The notes below the pieces were generated by a model. It saw nothing but the letters and a program-made list of their open reading frames with translations, was not told the origin of the DNA and ran no database searches. From assembly GCA_046765875.1 (NCBI GenBank), contig JBKPSJ010000099.1, forward strand, positions 20,591 to 84,590: a DNA stretch of 64,000 nucleotides. The letters are read 5' to 3'. The translations under genes were made by a program, and so were the position numbers. The stretch comes from DASRHY01 sp046765875. Its GTDB lineage: Bacteria; Actinomycetota; Actinomycetes; Propionibacteriales; Kribbellaceae. Of this stretch, positions 34,801-43,516 are shown piece by piece. Position 1 is the first letter of the stretch. Every line of letters starts with the position of its first letter.

Positions 34801-35476
34801 CACGGTCACGTACGCCTGGGATCTCGACAACAACGGCAGCTTCGAGACACCGGGTCAGAACGTCAGCTTCTCGGCGGCTGGGCTCGATGGGCCGTCGACT
34901 AGGACGATCCGCGTCCAGGCCACCGATCCCGGCGGGCTCACCGCAGTCGACTCGGCGGTGGTGACGATCGACAACGTGCCGCCGACCGCGACGTTCGTCG
35001 CGCCGGCGACGGCGTTCGCGGGCTTCCCGTTCGCGCTCTCGGTGACAAGCCCACACGACCCGTCCTCGGCGGATACGAGCGCCGGATTCACGTACGCATT
35101 CGACTGTGGCTCGGGCTACGGCCCGTTCACGACCTCGAGTACGGCGTCCTGCCCGACGTCCGCGGTCGGCACGCGCCTCGTCGGCGGCAAGATCCGCGAC
35201 AAGGACGGCGACTCGACGGAGTACCGGGCCTCGGTCGAGGTCGGCGTCACGTTCGACAGCCTCTGTGCCCTGACGCAGGCGCGCGTGTCTAATCCGCAGA
35301 TCGCGCAGGCGCTGTGCGTGAAGCTCCAACTGGCGGAGCAAGCCGAAGCGCGCGGCGACCTGACCGCGAAGGAAGCGGCGCTGCGCGCCTACCGAAACCA
35401 GGTCGACGGGCAGACCGGCCAGACGATCACGGCCGCCGACGCGGCCCTGCTGAAGTCGCTGTCTGTCTCGCTCTGA
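31877..35476 (+). CDS. ExeM/NucH-type large extracellular endonuclease
   Basis: A 1,199-aa secreted protein from ATG 31877. After the signal peptide (MKLVAAHVRAAVGLALPVVLLTPVGALPAGA) come a lamin-tail domain (GIVISQVYGGGGNTGAPYQNDYVELFNPT), a Calx-beta repeat (SINDVSQSEGNSGTTTFTFTV...NDDS), an OB-like region (ITGTVTTEGVVVGDFEG), and an endonuclease/exonuclease/phosphatase domain with VAAMNTLNFF, IIGLNELEN, VVNHLKSKGSDC, GDLNSYTMENTL and SDHDPVVVGL. PKD-like repeats and a helical C-terminus follow. It should degrade extracellular DNA for phosphate or carbon. No LPXTG or membrane anchor is seen, so it is probably released. Confidence 0.9.
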   Translation: MKLVAAHVRAAVGLALPVVLLTPVGALPAGANPSGTGIVISQVYGGGGNTGAPYQNDYVELFNPTPVAISLAGWSVQYASATGTGNFGANSGQLTELSGTLAPGQYLLVQEGAGAGNGVPLPTPDVTDATPIAMSAAAGKVALVNTTTPLGCNGGSTPCDAAALATIVDRIGYGNADFFEGTAAPATSNTTAAERLGGGCTDTDNNGQDFAVVTPAPRTGASPGHSCSGTPGTPALSINDVSQSEGNSGTTTFTFTVSLSSSAGAGGVTFDIATADGTATSPDDFTAKSLTGQSIPAGSSSYTFDVLVNGDTLDEADETFLVNVTSVTGATVVDGQGQGTITNDDSNICAQSFTPIPQIQGSGATAAITGTVTTEGVVVGDFEGTAADSGFFLQDPAGDGDPATSDGIFVFTGNSNLVSAGQVVRVTGFARERFGQTTINGTNSNTSAVPAANIAQCGAGSVTPTDVDLPFANASFAERYEGMLTRFPQTLTIAEYFNYDRFGEIVLAKPLPGESRPFTGTAIDPPGAAANARTLANSLSRITLDDVQSAQNPAVLRHPNGQPFSLNNRFRGGDTVQNTVGVLGFDFDLYRVYPTGPALYTAANPRTAAPEPVGGTTRVAAMNTLNFFVTANYPTGNPLDNKCGPSNNLECRGWDSDQPDEFTRQRTKLLQALTGLDGDIIGLNELENSTGTEPLDSIVSGLPGYDYIHTGTIGTDAIKVGMIYRRSVVTPVGPYKLLTSAVDPRFIDTKSRPALAQTFDVNATGARFTLVVNHLKSKGSDCNDVGDPDLGDGQGNCSQTRRAAAEALVDWLATDPTGSGDPDYLIMGDLNSYTMENTLTEIQAGSDDVAGTSDDFTNLIAHFQGPHAYSYMFDGQAGYLDHALANTSMLGQVTGAADWHINSDEPDVLDYDTTFKPPEQEALWEPNAYRTSDHDPVVVGLNPNAAPTVSAGGSYSVAEGGSVAVGASATDPNGDTVTYAWDLDNNGSFETPGQNVSFSAAGLDGPSTRTIRVQATDPGGLTAVDSAVVTIDNVPPTATFVAPATAFAGFPFALSVTSPHDPSSADTSAGFTYAFDCGSGYGPFTTSSTASCPTSAVGTRLVGGKIRDKDGDSTEYRASVEVGVTFDSLCALTQARVSNPQIAQALCVKLQLAEQAEARGDLTAKEAALRAYRNQVDGQTGQTITAADAALLKSLSVSL

Positions 35477-35654
35477 CGTTCTACGTGGCGCCGGCCGGAG
35501 TCGCCTCTCTTTCATCGAGAAGCCGGCCGGGCGCGGATTCGGTGCAGACGCGTGAGCAATCGCGCGAACGTGCGATGTCCTCGTACGCCGGGCGCGATGT
35601 GGGGCGGCGAAATTCGGTGGCGTTGCGGGCCGGGCTCACCGCACACTGCCGCCC

Positions 35655-36389
35655 ATGGGGTCGGTCATGTGGGATCGCGATCTCGCTGAGGTGTACGACG
35701 AGACCTACGCCGAGGGGTTCGAGCCCGCTGCGCTGGATCCCGTTGTGGACTGCCTCGCCGCCCTGGCTCTGGGCGGGCCGGCGCTTGAGTTCGCGATCGG
35801 GACCGGGCGGGTGGCGCTGCCGCTGGCCGAGCGTGGCATCTCGGTGTGCGGGATCGAGTTATCGCCTCACATGGCCGAGCGGCTGCGGGCGAAGCCCGGC
35901 GCGGACGCCGTGTCGGTGACGATCGGCGACATGACCACGACCCGGGTACGTGGCACCTTCACCCTGGTGTACCTGGTGGCCAACACCATCATGAACGTCA
36001 CTACACAACAAGATCAGCTCGCGGTGTTCGCCAACGCGGCAGCTCACCTGGAGCCCGGCGGCCGTTTCGTCGTCGAGGTGATCGTTCCGCAGCTGCAGCA
36101 CGTGCCGCCCGGGGACACTGCGCTGGTCTTCAGGCTGGACCACGACCACGTCGGGATCGAGACTTTCGACGACCTGGTCGGGCAGATCGCCTGGTCGCAC
36201 CACTGGATGCATGTGCGGGGGCGTCTCGTTCGTCATTCCGCGCCCTATCGCTACGTGTGGCCCTCCGAGCTGGCGCTCATGGGAACGATCGCAGGCTTCC
36301 GGCTGCGGGACCGATGGGCGAACTGGCAGCGCGCGTCGTTCACCTCGAACAGCACCAACCAGATTGCGGTCTTCGAGAAGTCGCGATAA
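35655..36389 (+). CDS. Class I SAM-dependent methyltransferase
   Basis: A 244-aa protein. ALEFAIGTGRVALPLAERG is motif I for SAM binding, GIELSPHMAERL motif II, and FTLVYLVANTIMNVTTQQDQLAVFANAAAHLEPGGRFVVEV motifs III-IV. The N-terminus (DLAEVYDETYAEGFEPAALDP) is typical of small-molecule methyltransferases. The acceptor is unknown. It is a single gene; 178 bp without a gene lie between it and the nuclease. Confidence 0.85.
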   Translation: MGSVMWDRDLAEVYDETYAEGFEPAALDPVVDCLAALALGGPALEFAIGTGRVALPLAERGISVCGIELSPHMAERLRAKPGADAVSVTIGDMTTTRVRGTFTLVYLVANTIMNVTTQQDQLAVFANAAAHLEPGGRFVVEVIVPQLQHVPPGDTALVFRLDHDHVGIETFDDLVGQIAWSHHWMHVRGRLVRHSAPYRYVWPSELALMGTIAGFRLRDRWANWQRASFTSNSTNQIAVFEKSR

Positions 36390-36502
36390 CACGACCACCC
36401 GACGACCCTTCCGGAATGCCGCGACTGCGGCTGCCTCCGCAGCTCTACGGCGCGTACGGGTCGCATTCGCCCACCCGGGTCCGGTGAGAGCATTCCAACT
36501 AC

Positions 36503-38848
36503 CTACTCGGCGCGGAGGGCGACGGCGGTACGGGTCCGGGCGGCCCAGCTGGCCGGCCCGAGCGCGCCGGCGATCGCGATGGCCGGGCCGGCCAGTGCGA
36601 GCAGGACGATGTCCCACGGGGCGTACACGGACAGCAGCGACGGCGGGACACCGGAGTTCGCTGCGTGCGCCATGGCGGGCAGCACGGCGTGGTGGAGGTA
36701 CACCCCGGCGGGGACCGCGACGATCCCGGCGACCACGCCGACGGCGGCCACCGAGCACACGATCATAGCGAGCGTCTGGCGCGGGCTCATGCCGATGGCT
36801 TTGAACACCCCGATGTCGTGGGCGCGTTCTCGGATTTGCAGGGCGACCGTGTTCAGCACGCCGAGCCCGGCGACAAACGCGATCAGAATCGTCAGCATTG
36901 CGACCAGGGTGACCACCGAGATGAGCTGCTGCGTGTCCCCGCCGCCGGCGCGCACGAAGTACGAGTTGCCGAGCGCGGCGGACAGTCCGTTGGTGTAGGC
37001 CTGCGCGTCGGTGCCCGGCCGAAGGGCCACGGCGTAGCGCTGCACCCTTGCGCTGGGGTCCACGGTGGCCAGCGTGGCCGGGCTCAGGTACATCTCGACA
37101 TCGTTACCCGGGCGGAACACTTCGCCGACGATCCGCACCATGGTCCTGTGCCCGCCTGAAACCAGCGGGTAGGTCGAGCCGACCGCAGTGCCGGTGTCGG
37201 TGAGGAACAGCGTGTTGACGACCACCTCGGCGTCCGGCGTCTGCGAGTACCAGCGACCGGTTATCAGCGCAAGGCCGCTCCAGCTCGGGTCGCCGCCGTA
37301 CGCCGTGACTGAAACTTCATGGCCCAGCCCGGGCAGGCTGAGATCTTCCTCGCTGACGGGCAGGTAGTGCCGCGTGCCAGGCTGGGCGGCCAGCGCGGAG
37401 ATCACCACCCTCTGCTGGGCTGCCGTCATCCCCGGTGGGCTGGACTTGCCGCTGGGGGGCGGGCCGGGCGGGAGCGCCCGTACCTGCACCGGCAGGGCCG
37501 ACGCCTGGGAGGCGTCGGCGAAGGCCCGGTCCAGCGAGGTCGCAAGTCCAGCCCCGAACGTCACCGCAACCGCGCCGAAGCCGATGGCCGCGACGGTGAC
37601 CAGTGTGCGCGCCGGGCGGGCGGCCGGTGCTGCGAGCCCGAGCGTAACCGCGCGTGGTGCTGCGGTGAGCCGGGCCAGCGCCCGGTGCGCGCGGTAGCCA
37701 TGCGCCGGGCGGGGTGCCCGTCCGGTCGCGATCGCCTGCACCGCGCTCATCCGCCCGGCCCGCACCGCCGGCGGCACCGCACCCGCCGCGGTCAGCGCGA
37801 GCACCGCGAGCGGCACGGTCAGGTCCACCCAGAACGGAACGCCGAGCACCCCCACCTCGTAGACCTGCGCGTTCTGTCGCAGCAGCGGGATCGCCAATAG
37901 GTTCCCGCACACCGCCCCGGCCATACAGCCGAGGAGCGCGGGAACAGCCACCAGCAGCACGTACGACGCCACCACCTGTGCCGGGGTGAAGCCGATCGAC
38001 TTGAGCACGCCGATCCGGGTCGTGCCGGCGATCACCGCGCCGCTGACCACGTTGACCACTATGAATACCGAGATCACCAGCGCGATCACGCCGAAGGCGA
38101 TGATGAACGGTACCCACGGCGCGATGTGGCTCTGCTCGGATTGCCGCACGCTCAAGTACGAGACGCTGTTCAGCAGCGTCCCGTGCGGCAGCGCGGCCCG
38201 CACCGCCGCGATGTCGGCGGCGACCGCGGAGGACGTGCCGGCGTCGGCGAACCGGTACAGCATCTGCGCCTGCCCGGAACCCGAGCCGCCAATCCGAGCG
38301 ATCTCAGACGGCAGCACCCACGCCTGCGCAGTGTCGGTGACCGAGTCAGCGACACCGACGACGGTCAGCTTCTGCGAACCGACCGTCACAGACGCCAGCG
38401 AACCCACGTCGCCCTGCACGGCCCTCGACACCACGATCTGCTCGTCGTTTCGTGGCCAATGACCCTGATCCAGAGTCAGGTCGTCGACAGAGCCGCCCGG
38501 GAGCATCCGTCCGACAATCTGCAACGGATATGGCCGCGCGGTCGCGCCGGAGGCGGTGACCTCCGCGGTGACCGCGACCGACGCGAACGGCCCGGCCATC
38601 GAGGTCACGCCGGGCAGTCGTCCGGTGGCCGCGAGCTGCGCCGGGGTCGCTACCGAGGTGTCCACGGTCGCGGTGACGTGAGCGCCGTGCTGGGCTGCGA
38701 AGGCGTTGTCGAACGGGCTGTGCGCGTCTACGAGCATGCCGACAGCGAGCGTCGCGGCGGCGGTGGCCGCCAGCGCCACCAGGCCGATGATCACTGTCTG
38801 TAGCCGGCGACCCAAGCCGCCACGGGCCGCATGGATGACGGCGGTCAC
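36503..38848 (-). CDS. FtsX-like ABC transporter permease
   Basis: A 781-aa permease with two FtsX domains. The N-terminal helix (VIIGLVALAATAAATLAVGMLV) is followed by a large extracellular loop, then helices around FIIAFGVIALVISVFIVVNVVSGAVIAGTTRIGVLKSIGFTPAQVVASYVLL. A second set repeats this near the C-terminus (VAMLTILIAFVAGLGVLNTVALQIRERAHDIGVFKAIGMSPRQTLAMIV). This architecture exports or extracts lipophilic molecules or peptides. Its ATG overlaps the stop codon of the ATPase gene by 4 bp. The divergent two-component system probably controls the pair, as in antimicrobial-peptide sensing modules. Confidence 0.9.
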   Translation of the reverse strand: MTAVIHAARGGLGRRLQTVIIGLVALAATAAATLAVGMLVDAHSPFDNAFAAQHGAHVTATVDTSVATPAQLAATGRLPGVTSMAGPFASVAVTAEVTASGATARPYPLQIVGRMLPGGSVDDLTLDQGHWPRNDEQIVVSRAVQGDVGSLASVTVGSQKLTVVGVADSVTDTAQAWVLPSEIARIGGSGSGQAQMLYRFADAGTSSAVAADIAAVRAALPHGTLLNSVSYLSVRQSEQSHIAPWVPFIIAFGVIALVISVFIVVNVVSGAVIAGTTRIGVLKSIGFTPAQVVASYVLLVAVPALLGCMAGAVCGNLLAIPLLRQNAQVYEVGVLGVPFWVDLTVPLAVLALTAAGAVPPAVRAGRMSAVQAIATGRAPRPAHGYRAHRALARLTAAPRAVTLGLAAPAARPARTLVTVAAIGFGAVAVTFGAGLATSLDRAFADASQASALPVQVRALPPGPPPSGKSSPPGMTAAQQRVVISALAAQPGTRHYLPVSEEDLSLPGLGHEVSVTAYGGDPSWSGLALITGRWYSQTPDAEVVVNTLFLTDTGTAVGSTYPLVSGGHRTMVRIVGEVFRPGNDVEMYLSPATLATVDPSARVQRYAVALRPGTDAQAYTNGLSAALGNSYFVRAGGGDTQQLISVVTLVAMLTILIAFVAGLGVLNTVALQIRERAHDIGVFKAIGMSPRQTLAMIVCSVAAVGVVAGIVAVPAGVYLHHAVLPAMAHAANSGVPPSLLSVYAPWDIVLLALAGPAIAIAGALGPASWAARTRTAVALRAE

Positions 38849-39531
38849 GGTCGCACCGCCAGGTCCGACGCGAGCCGCCCGTCGGCGAGCCCGATGACCC
38901 GATGCGTGTACCGGGCCGCCAGCTCAGGGTTGTGGGTGACGAGGATCAGCGTCTGCCCAGCCGAGTTCAGCTCCAGCAGCAGCGCGCCGATCTCGTCCCC
39001 GGTGGCGCTGTCCACTGCCCCGGTCGGCTCGTCGGCCAGCAGCACCGCGGGCCGGTTCACCAGCGCCCGGGCTATCGCCACCCGCTGTCGCTCCCCACCG
39101 GACAGCCGCGCCGGATAGGCGTCTCGCCGGTGCGCGATCCGCAGCGTCACCAGCAGTTCCTCCACGCGTGCCCGCGCCGCGCCCGACCGTACGCCGGCGA
39201 GCTGCGCAGGAAGCAGCACGTTGTCCATGACCGTCATGTCCTCGAGCAGGTTGAAGAACTGGAAGATCATCCCGACGTGCCGCCGCCGGAACCGGGCCAC
39301 CCCGGTCTCGTTGAGCGTCTCCACCTGCTGGTCGCCCACCCGGATCGTGCCGCTGGTCGGCCGGTCCATCCCTGCGATCAGGTTGAGCAGAGTCGACTTG
39401 CCGCTGCCGGACGGTCCCATGACCGCGACCGCCTCGCCCGAGGCGACCGCCAGGCTGACGTCTGCGACCGCCGGCGCCGCGCGGTTGTCATATCGCTTCG
39501 TCACGTACTCGAGTTGAACCAGTGCGTTCAT
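38845..39531 (-). CDS. ABC transporter ATP-binding protein (MacB/LolD type)
   Basis: A 228-aa ATPase from ATG 39531. Walker A is GPSGSGKST, the Q-loop is in FQFFNLLEDMTV, the signature is LSGGERQRVAIARAL, and Walker B is VLLADEPTGAVDSAT, followed by an H-loop in LVTHNPELAARY. It pairs with the permease encoded next. A longer reading frame to 39687 exists, but its extra residues do not match the family and would cover the divergent promoter region. Confidence 0.92.
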   Translation of the reverse strand: MNALVQLEYVTKRYDNRAAPAVADVSLAVASGEAVAVMGPSGSGKSTLLNLIAGMDRPTSGTIRVGDQQVETLNETGVARFRRRHVGMIFQFFNLLEDMTVMDNVLLPAQLAGVRSGAARARVEELLVTLRIAHRRDAYPARLSGGERQRVAIARALVNRPAVLLADEPTGAVDSATGDEIGALLLELNSAGQTLILVTHNPELAARYTHRVIGLADGRLASDLAVRP

Positions 39532-39636
39532 GCCGGGAACCGTAGGTCCGCGCGGCCCGCCGCCACGTCGCCCGCGATGACGAAACCGCCTACCGCAATC
39601 GGCTGATCCGCCCGCCGCCGTCATCCCCGGGACGGA

Positions 39637-39654
39637 CGAGATGTACTCATCTCG
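39637..39654. promoter_or_regulatory. Palindrome between the ABC transporter and two-component genes
   Basis: CGAGATG and CATCTCG form a perfect 7-bp inverted repeat around TACT. It lies 42 bp before the kinase ATG and 106 bp from the ATPase start. A LuxR-type response regulator would be expected to bind such a dyad. Confidence 0.55.
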
Positions 39655-39695
39655 AACGATGCTCTCCGGCCCCGGGGCCGACGACAATAGGACCC

Positions 39696-40922
39696 ATGGG
39701 ACGCGCCGGCGAGTTGCTCGCCGTGCTCCGCCGGACCGAGCGGCGAAGTGCGCCGTCCGGCTGGGCGCTCGCGCTGGACACTGCCCTCGCGGTCGGGACG
39801 GCGGCCGCCGCGGTCGTCGAGGTGGCGCAGCGCGGGACGGAGGACCGCGTCTTCAAACCCGGCGTCGGGATCGTCATCCACACGGCCTCGGTCCACCCGG
39901 CCCCGGCGACGCTGGTCGCGGCGGCCCTCACCGCACTCCCGCTGGCGGTACGGCGGCTGTACCCGATCACCGTCTGGCTGGTGATCGTCGCGGCCATCTT
40001 CGCCATGCACGACAACGTGCCACCGGTCGCCTTCGCCACCGCGGTGTTCGCCGCCTACAGCGCCGTCGTGCACAGCCGGTACCGCAACCTGGCCATAGCC
40101 GCGGTGGCGGTCATGACGCTGGCCGCAACCGCGACGTTCGCCGACACGCTGCCGCGATTCCCCGCCCGGTTCACCGCGCTGTTCGCGATCGTGCCGGCAG
40201 CGGCCGCCGGACTCGGCCTCCGGGACCTGCGACGACGGCTCCACGACTCCGCGGCCCAACTGCGCCGTGCGACGGCGGAGCACGAGGCCGCGACCCGGCG
40301 CGCCCTGGATGCTGAGCGGGCCCGCATCGCCGGCGAGTTGCACGACGTGGTGACCCACAACGTGAGCGTCATGGTCGTACAGGCCGGCGCGGCGCGCAGC
40401 GTGCTGGCCAGCTCGCCGGCCGAAGCCGAACAGGCCCTGCTCGCCGTGGAGGCCAGCGGCCGGTCCGCGATGGCCGACCTGCGAAACCTGCTCGGCCTGC
40501 TCAGCCCTTCGGGTGACGACATCGCCTTACACCCGCAGCCTGGCCTGGGCGAGCTGGACACGCTCATCGCCCGGGTGTCCGCGGCCGGACTGCCCGTGCA
40601 ACTGCGCGTCAGTGGGACGCCGCAGCCGCTACCGCCCGGCGCCGACCTCGCCGCCTACCGTGTCATTCAGGAAGCCCTGACCAACGTGCTGCGGCACGCT
40701 GGCCAGGCGGCGACGACGGTCAGCGTCGAATGGGGTGACAAGTTGGTCATCGCAGTCAGCGACAACGGCAACGAGTGCGGCACCGGCGATACTGCGCCAG
40801 GGCGGGGGCTGCTCGGGCTGCGGGAACGGCTCTGGCTCTACGGCGGACGGCTGGACGCCGGGCCGAAGCCCGGCGGTGGCTGGCAGGTACGGGCAGTTAT
40901 GCCGACGGGGCTTGTCGCATGA
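39696..40922 (+). CDS. Sensor histidine kinase (NarL/DesK-type)
   Basis: A 408-aa kinase with several N-terminal membrane helices (TALAVGTAAAAVVEVAQ, TLVAAALTALPLAVRRLYPITVWLVIVAAIFAMH, and more). The phosphoacceptor His lies in ERARIAGELHDVVTHNVSVMVVQAG (HisKA_3), and an ATPase domain contains NVLRHAGQAATTVSVEW and GRGLLGLRERLWLYGG. The extracellular loops are short, as in kinases that sense envelope stress within the membrane or through an ABC transporter. It overlaps the response regulator gene by 4 bp (ATGA). Confidence 0.92.
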   Translation: MGRAGELLAVLRRTERRSAPSGWALALDTALAVGTAAAAVVEVAQRGTEDRVFKPGVGIVIHTASVHPAPATLVAAALTALPLAVRRLYPITVWLVIVAAIFAMHDNVPPVAFATAVFAAYSAVVHSRYRNLAIAAVAVMTLAATATFADTLPRFPARFTALFAIVPAAAAGLGLRDLRRRLHDSAAQLRRATAEHEAATRRALDAERARIAGELHDVVTHNVSVMVVQAGAARSVLASSPAEAEQALLAVEASGRSAMADLRNLLGLLSPSGDDIALHPQPGLGELDTLIARVSAAGLPVQLRVSGTPQPLPPGADLAAYRVIQEALTNVLRHAGQAATTVSVEWGDKLVIAVSDNGNECGTGDTAPGRGLLGLRERLWLYGGRLDAGPKPGGGWQVRAVMPTGLVA

Positions 40923-41641
40923 ACGTCATCATCGCCGACGACCAGGCGCTGGTCCGCGGCGGGTTCCGGCTGATCCTCACGTCAGCCGGCATCGACGTCG
41001 TCGCAGAAGCCGCAGACGGCGCGCAGGCAGTCGCGGCCGCGCTCAAACACCTGCCCGACGTCGTCCTCATGGACATCCGCATGCCCCAACTGGACGGCAT
41101 CGAAGCCACCCGGCGAATCCTGGCGGCCGGCCCGGCCGTCGCCAACATTCGGATCATCATCCTGACCACATTCGACCTCGACCAATATGTGTACGCGGCG
41201 CTGGCCGCCGGTGCCAGCGGCTTTCTTCTCAAGGACGTCAGCCCCGAGCACCTCGTCGCCGCCGTTCAGCTCGTACGCACCGGTGACGCGCTACTCGCCC
41301 CGAAGATCACTCGCCGTCTGGTCGAACGCTTCGTGCCGAGCTCCAACCAGACCGTCACGTCGGGGTCGCCGGCGTACGACCTGTCGACCCTGACTCCGCG
41401 CGAGCGGGAGGTGCTCGGCCTGGTCGCGCGCGGCATGAGCAACGCCGAGATCGCCGCTGCGCTGACGCTCAGCGAGGCGACGGTCAAGACGCACGTGGCC
41501 CGGATCCTGACCAAGCTGGGAGTACGCGACCGGGTCCAGGCCGTTGTGCTCGCGTACGAAACAGGCGTGGTGTCCGCCGACTCGCCTCCGTCCCCCAGAC
41601 TCGACCGGCCACAACGCGTCCCTGGTGAACAGCGTCTGTGA
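40919..41641 (+). CDS. NarL/LuxR-type response regulator
   Basis: A 240-aa regulator. The receiver domain has the acidic pair IADDQ, phosphoacceptor Asp52 in VVLMDIRMPQ, Thr in IIILTTFD and Lys in GFLLKDVSPE. The output domain is a LuxR helix-turn-helix (LTPREREVLGLVARGMSNAEIAAALTLSEATVKTHVARILTKLGVRDRVQAVVLAYETG). The start is the ATG in the 4-bp overlap with the kinase. A 21-residue Pro/Arg-rich tail follows the usual end of the family. The likely target is the divergent ABC operon. Confidence 0.93.
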   Translation: MNVIIADDQALVRGGFRLILTSAGIDVVAEAADGAQAVAAALKHLPDVVLMDIRMPQLDGIEATRRILAAGPAVANIRIIILTTFDLDQYVYAALAAGASGFLLKDVSPEHLVAAVQLVRTGDALLAPKITRRLVERFVPSSNQTVTSGSPAYDLSTLTPREREVLGLVARGMSNAEIAAALTLSEATVKTHVARILTKLGVRDRVQAVVLAYETGVVSADSPPSPRLDRPQRVPGEQRL

Positions 41642-41812
41642 CGCTCGTAGCGCGCATGAGCATGCGTCGATGTCGCTGCTCGCGAACAACCTAGCCTTGC
41701 GTCGCTCTCGGATCCGCAGGCACGCCATGCGAGCCGGACAGGCCCGGCTGAGAGGATGAGACTTCGACAGCTACGCCGACCCGCCGGGTCCACTCGCGGA
41801 AGGCCCGAAACC
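41642..41812. other. Intergenic stretch before the MFS gene
   Basis: No gene is seen. GGAAGG near 41800 supports the GTG start at 41813; an earlier in-frame ATG at 41756 lacks a site. Confidence 0.35.
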
Positions 41813-43090
41813 GTGAGCCCGCCTACAACCTCGATGTCCCAGGCCCGTTTGCTGCGTCCCTGGCACTTCATACTGGCCTTCGGGATCGTGAGCCTGCTGG
41901 CCGACATGGTCTACGAGGGCGCCCGCAGCATCATCGGACCCTACCTGGCCACGCTCGGTGCGTCGGCCACCGTCGTGGGCATCGTCGCCGGCGCAGGAGA
42001 GTTCATCGGGTACGGACTGCGCGTCGTCTCGGGTTACGCGGTCGGACGCACACAGCACTACTGGACATGGACCATCCTCGGCTACGCCCTGACCGTGTTC
42101 AGCGTCCCGCTGATCGGCGCCACCGGCGCCCTCGCGCCCGCCCTGCTGCTGTATGGCACGGAGCGACTCGGGAAGGCGGTCCGCTCGCCGGCGAAGGACA
42201 CGCTGCTCTCACACGCCTCCGCACAGACCGGGCGCGGCAGCGCGTTCGGAGTACACCAGGCACTCGACCAGACCGGCGCCATGCTCGGACCGCTGCTCCT
42301 CGCCGCGGTGCTGAGCTGGCGCGAAGGTGACTACCGGCTGGCATTCGCCACCCTGGCCGTACCCGGCGTGCTGGTTATGGCGCTGCTGTTCTGGCTGCGG
42401 CACCGGGTCCCCGACCCGCTGGTCTACGAGATCACAACCACCCAAGAGCACACCGAACAGCACACCGAGCACCCCGCCGGCGTGCGTGACGCCGAGATCA
42501 ACGCCGAGGTCGACGCAGAGTCCGCGCCCGCCACCCCGGACTCGCACCGGCTGCCCGGACGGTTCTGGCAGTACGCCGGGACGATCGCCGTACTGTCGTG
42601 TGGGATCGCCCCCTTCCCGCTGCTCGCCTACCACGCCCAGACCGCCGGGCTGCTCACCGATGCCCAGGTGCCGATCCTGTTTGCCGTGGCCATGTTCGTC
42701 GACGGCGCCAGCGGCCTGGTCATGGGCCGTGAATACGACCGCCGCGGCCCGTTGACCCTGCTCGCTGTGCCCGTCGCGGCCGCCGGGTCGGCGGTCGCGT
42801 TCACCGACAGCACGCTCTGGGTCTGGATCGGCGTGGCCATCTGGGGCGTCGTGAACGGGGTCCTGGACTCGACTGTGAAGGCCGTCGTGACCGAACTGGT
42901 GCCCAGCCGGACACGAGCAGTCGCGTTCGGCTGGCTCGCATTCGTGCGCGGCGCCGGGCTGCTCGTGGCCGGTGGCCTGCTCGGCGCCGCCTACGACCAA
43001 GGCATCGCCTACGTGGTCGCTCTGGTGGTAGCCGCCAACACCGCGGCGCTCATCGGCCTTGCTGTGGTTCTGCGCAAGCTCGTCCGCTGA
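41813..43090 (+). CDS. MFS transporter
   Basis: About 425 aa with twelve predicted helices. It resembles small-molecule exporters of the YfcJ/major-facilitator group: WHFILAFGIVSLLADMVYEGARSIIGPYLATLGASATVVGIVAGAGEFIGYGLRVVSGY at the start, GTERLGKAVRSPAKDTLLSHAS in the cytoplasmic loop, and NGVLDSTVKAVVTELVPSRTRAVAFGWLAFVRGAGLL in the second half. A charged central loop with repeated Glu/His (TTTQEHTEQHTEH) separates the halves. The substrate is unknown. Confidence 0.88.
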   Translation: MSPPTTSMSQARLLRPWHFILAFGIVSLLADMVYEGARSIIGPYLATLGASATVVGIVAGAGEFIGYGLRVVSGYAVGRTQHYWTWTILGYALTVFSVPLIGATGALAPALLLYGTERLGKAVRSPAKDTLLSHASAQTGRGSAFGVHQALDQTGAMLGPLLLAAVLSWREGDYRLAFATLAVPGVLVMALLFWLRHRVPDPLVYEITTTQEHTEQHTEHPAGVRDAEINAEVDAESAPATPDSHRLPGRFWQYAGTIAVLSCGIAPFPLLAYHAQTAGLLTDAQVPILFAVAMFVDGASGLVMGREYDRRGPLTLLAVPVAAAGSAVAFTDSTLWVWIGVAIWGVVNGVLDSTVKAVVTELVPSRTRAVAFGWLAFVRGAGLLVAGGLLGAAYDQGIAYVVALVVAANTAALIGLAVVLRKLVR

Positions 43091-43151
43091 CACACCATTG
43101 GTCCTCTCGCCATTCCACCGGTCACCGCGCGGAGCCCGAGCCCCGGAGCGG

Positions 43152-43409
43152 CTAGTTCTTGAGGGCGACGGGCCTGTCGCTGACGGGAGTGATCTCGCAC
43201 AGCGTGACGCCAGCGCCCGGCTCGAGGAACGCCTGGAGGTGCGCGATGTCGTCGGTCTCCACAACCAGGTACGTGGTGTGCTGCGGGAAGGCCAGCCAGA
43301 AGCCGTGGACCGTAACGTCGGGGTAGTCGCCGTCGAACAGCGAGCGTGAGCCACCCGCGCCGAACGGGCAGTCCGCCGGTGCATGCGATTGCTTGATATG
43401 GAACAGCAT
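43152..43409 (-). CDS. Small DUF3303-like ferredoxin-fold protein
   Basis: An 85-aa protein (MLFHIKQSHAPADCPFGAGG, VTVHGFWLAFPQHTTYLVVETDDIAHLQAFLEPGAGVTLCEITPV). The length and the beta-alpha-beta pattern fit the DUF3303-type dimeric alpha/beta-barrel group. It ends near the opposing MFS gene. A GAGGAGC site precedes the ATG. Function unknown. Confidence 0.7.
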   Translation of the reverse strand: MLFHIKQSHAPADCPFGAGGSRSLFDGDYPDVTVHGFWLAFPQHTTYLVVETDDIAHLQAFLEPGAGVTLCEITPVSDRPVALKN

Positions 43410-43516
43410 GGTGCTCCTCGGTCATCGTGCGCCCAAGCGGACGCCTCCCGTCGTCTCAGAGTCTAACGACGGCCCCGGGAGACAACTCTCGACGGCGACC
43501 ACTCGACGGGCGCGGG

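Noticed and set aside
33821..35515. 564-codon minus-strand open frame
   Set aside because: It lies entirely antisense to the nuclease gene, whose motifs are unambiguous, and is rich in Arg and Val with no fold signature.
39532..39687. N-terminal extension of the ABC ATPase
   Set aside because: The added residues do not match ABC proteins and would cover the promoter region shared with the kinase; ATG 39531 fits the family start.
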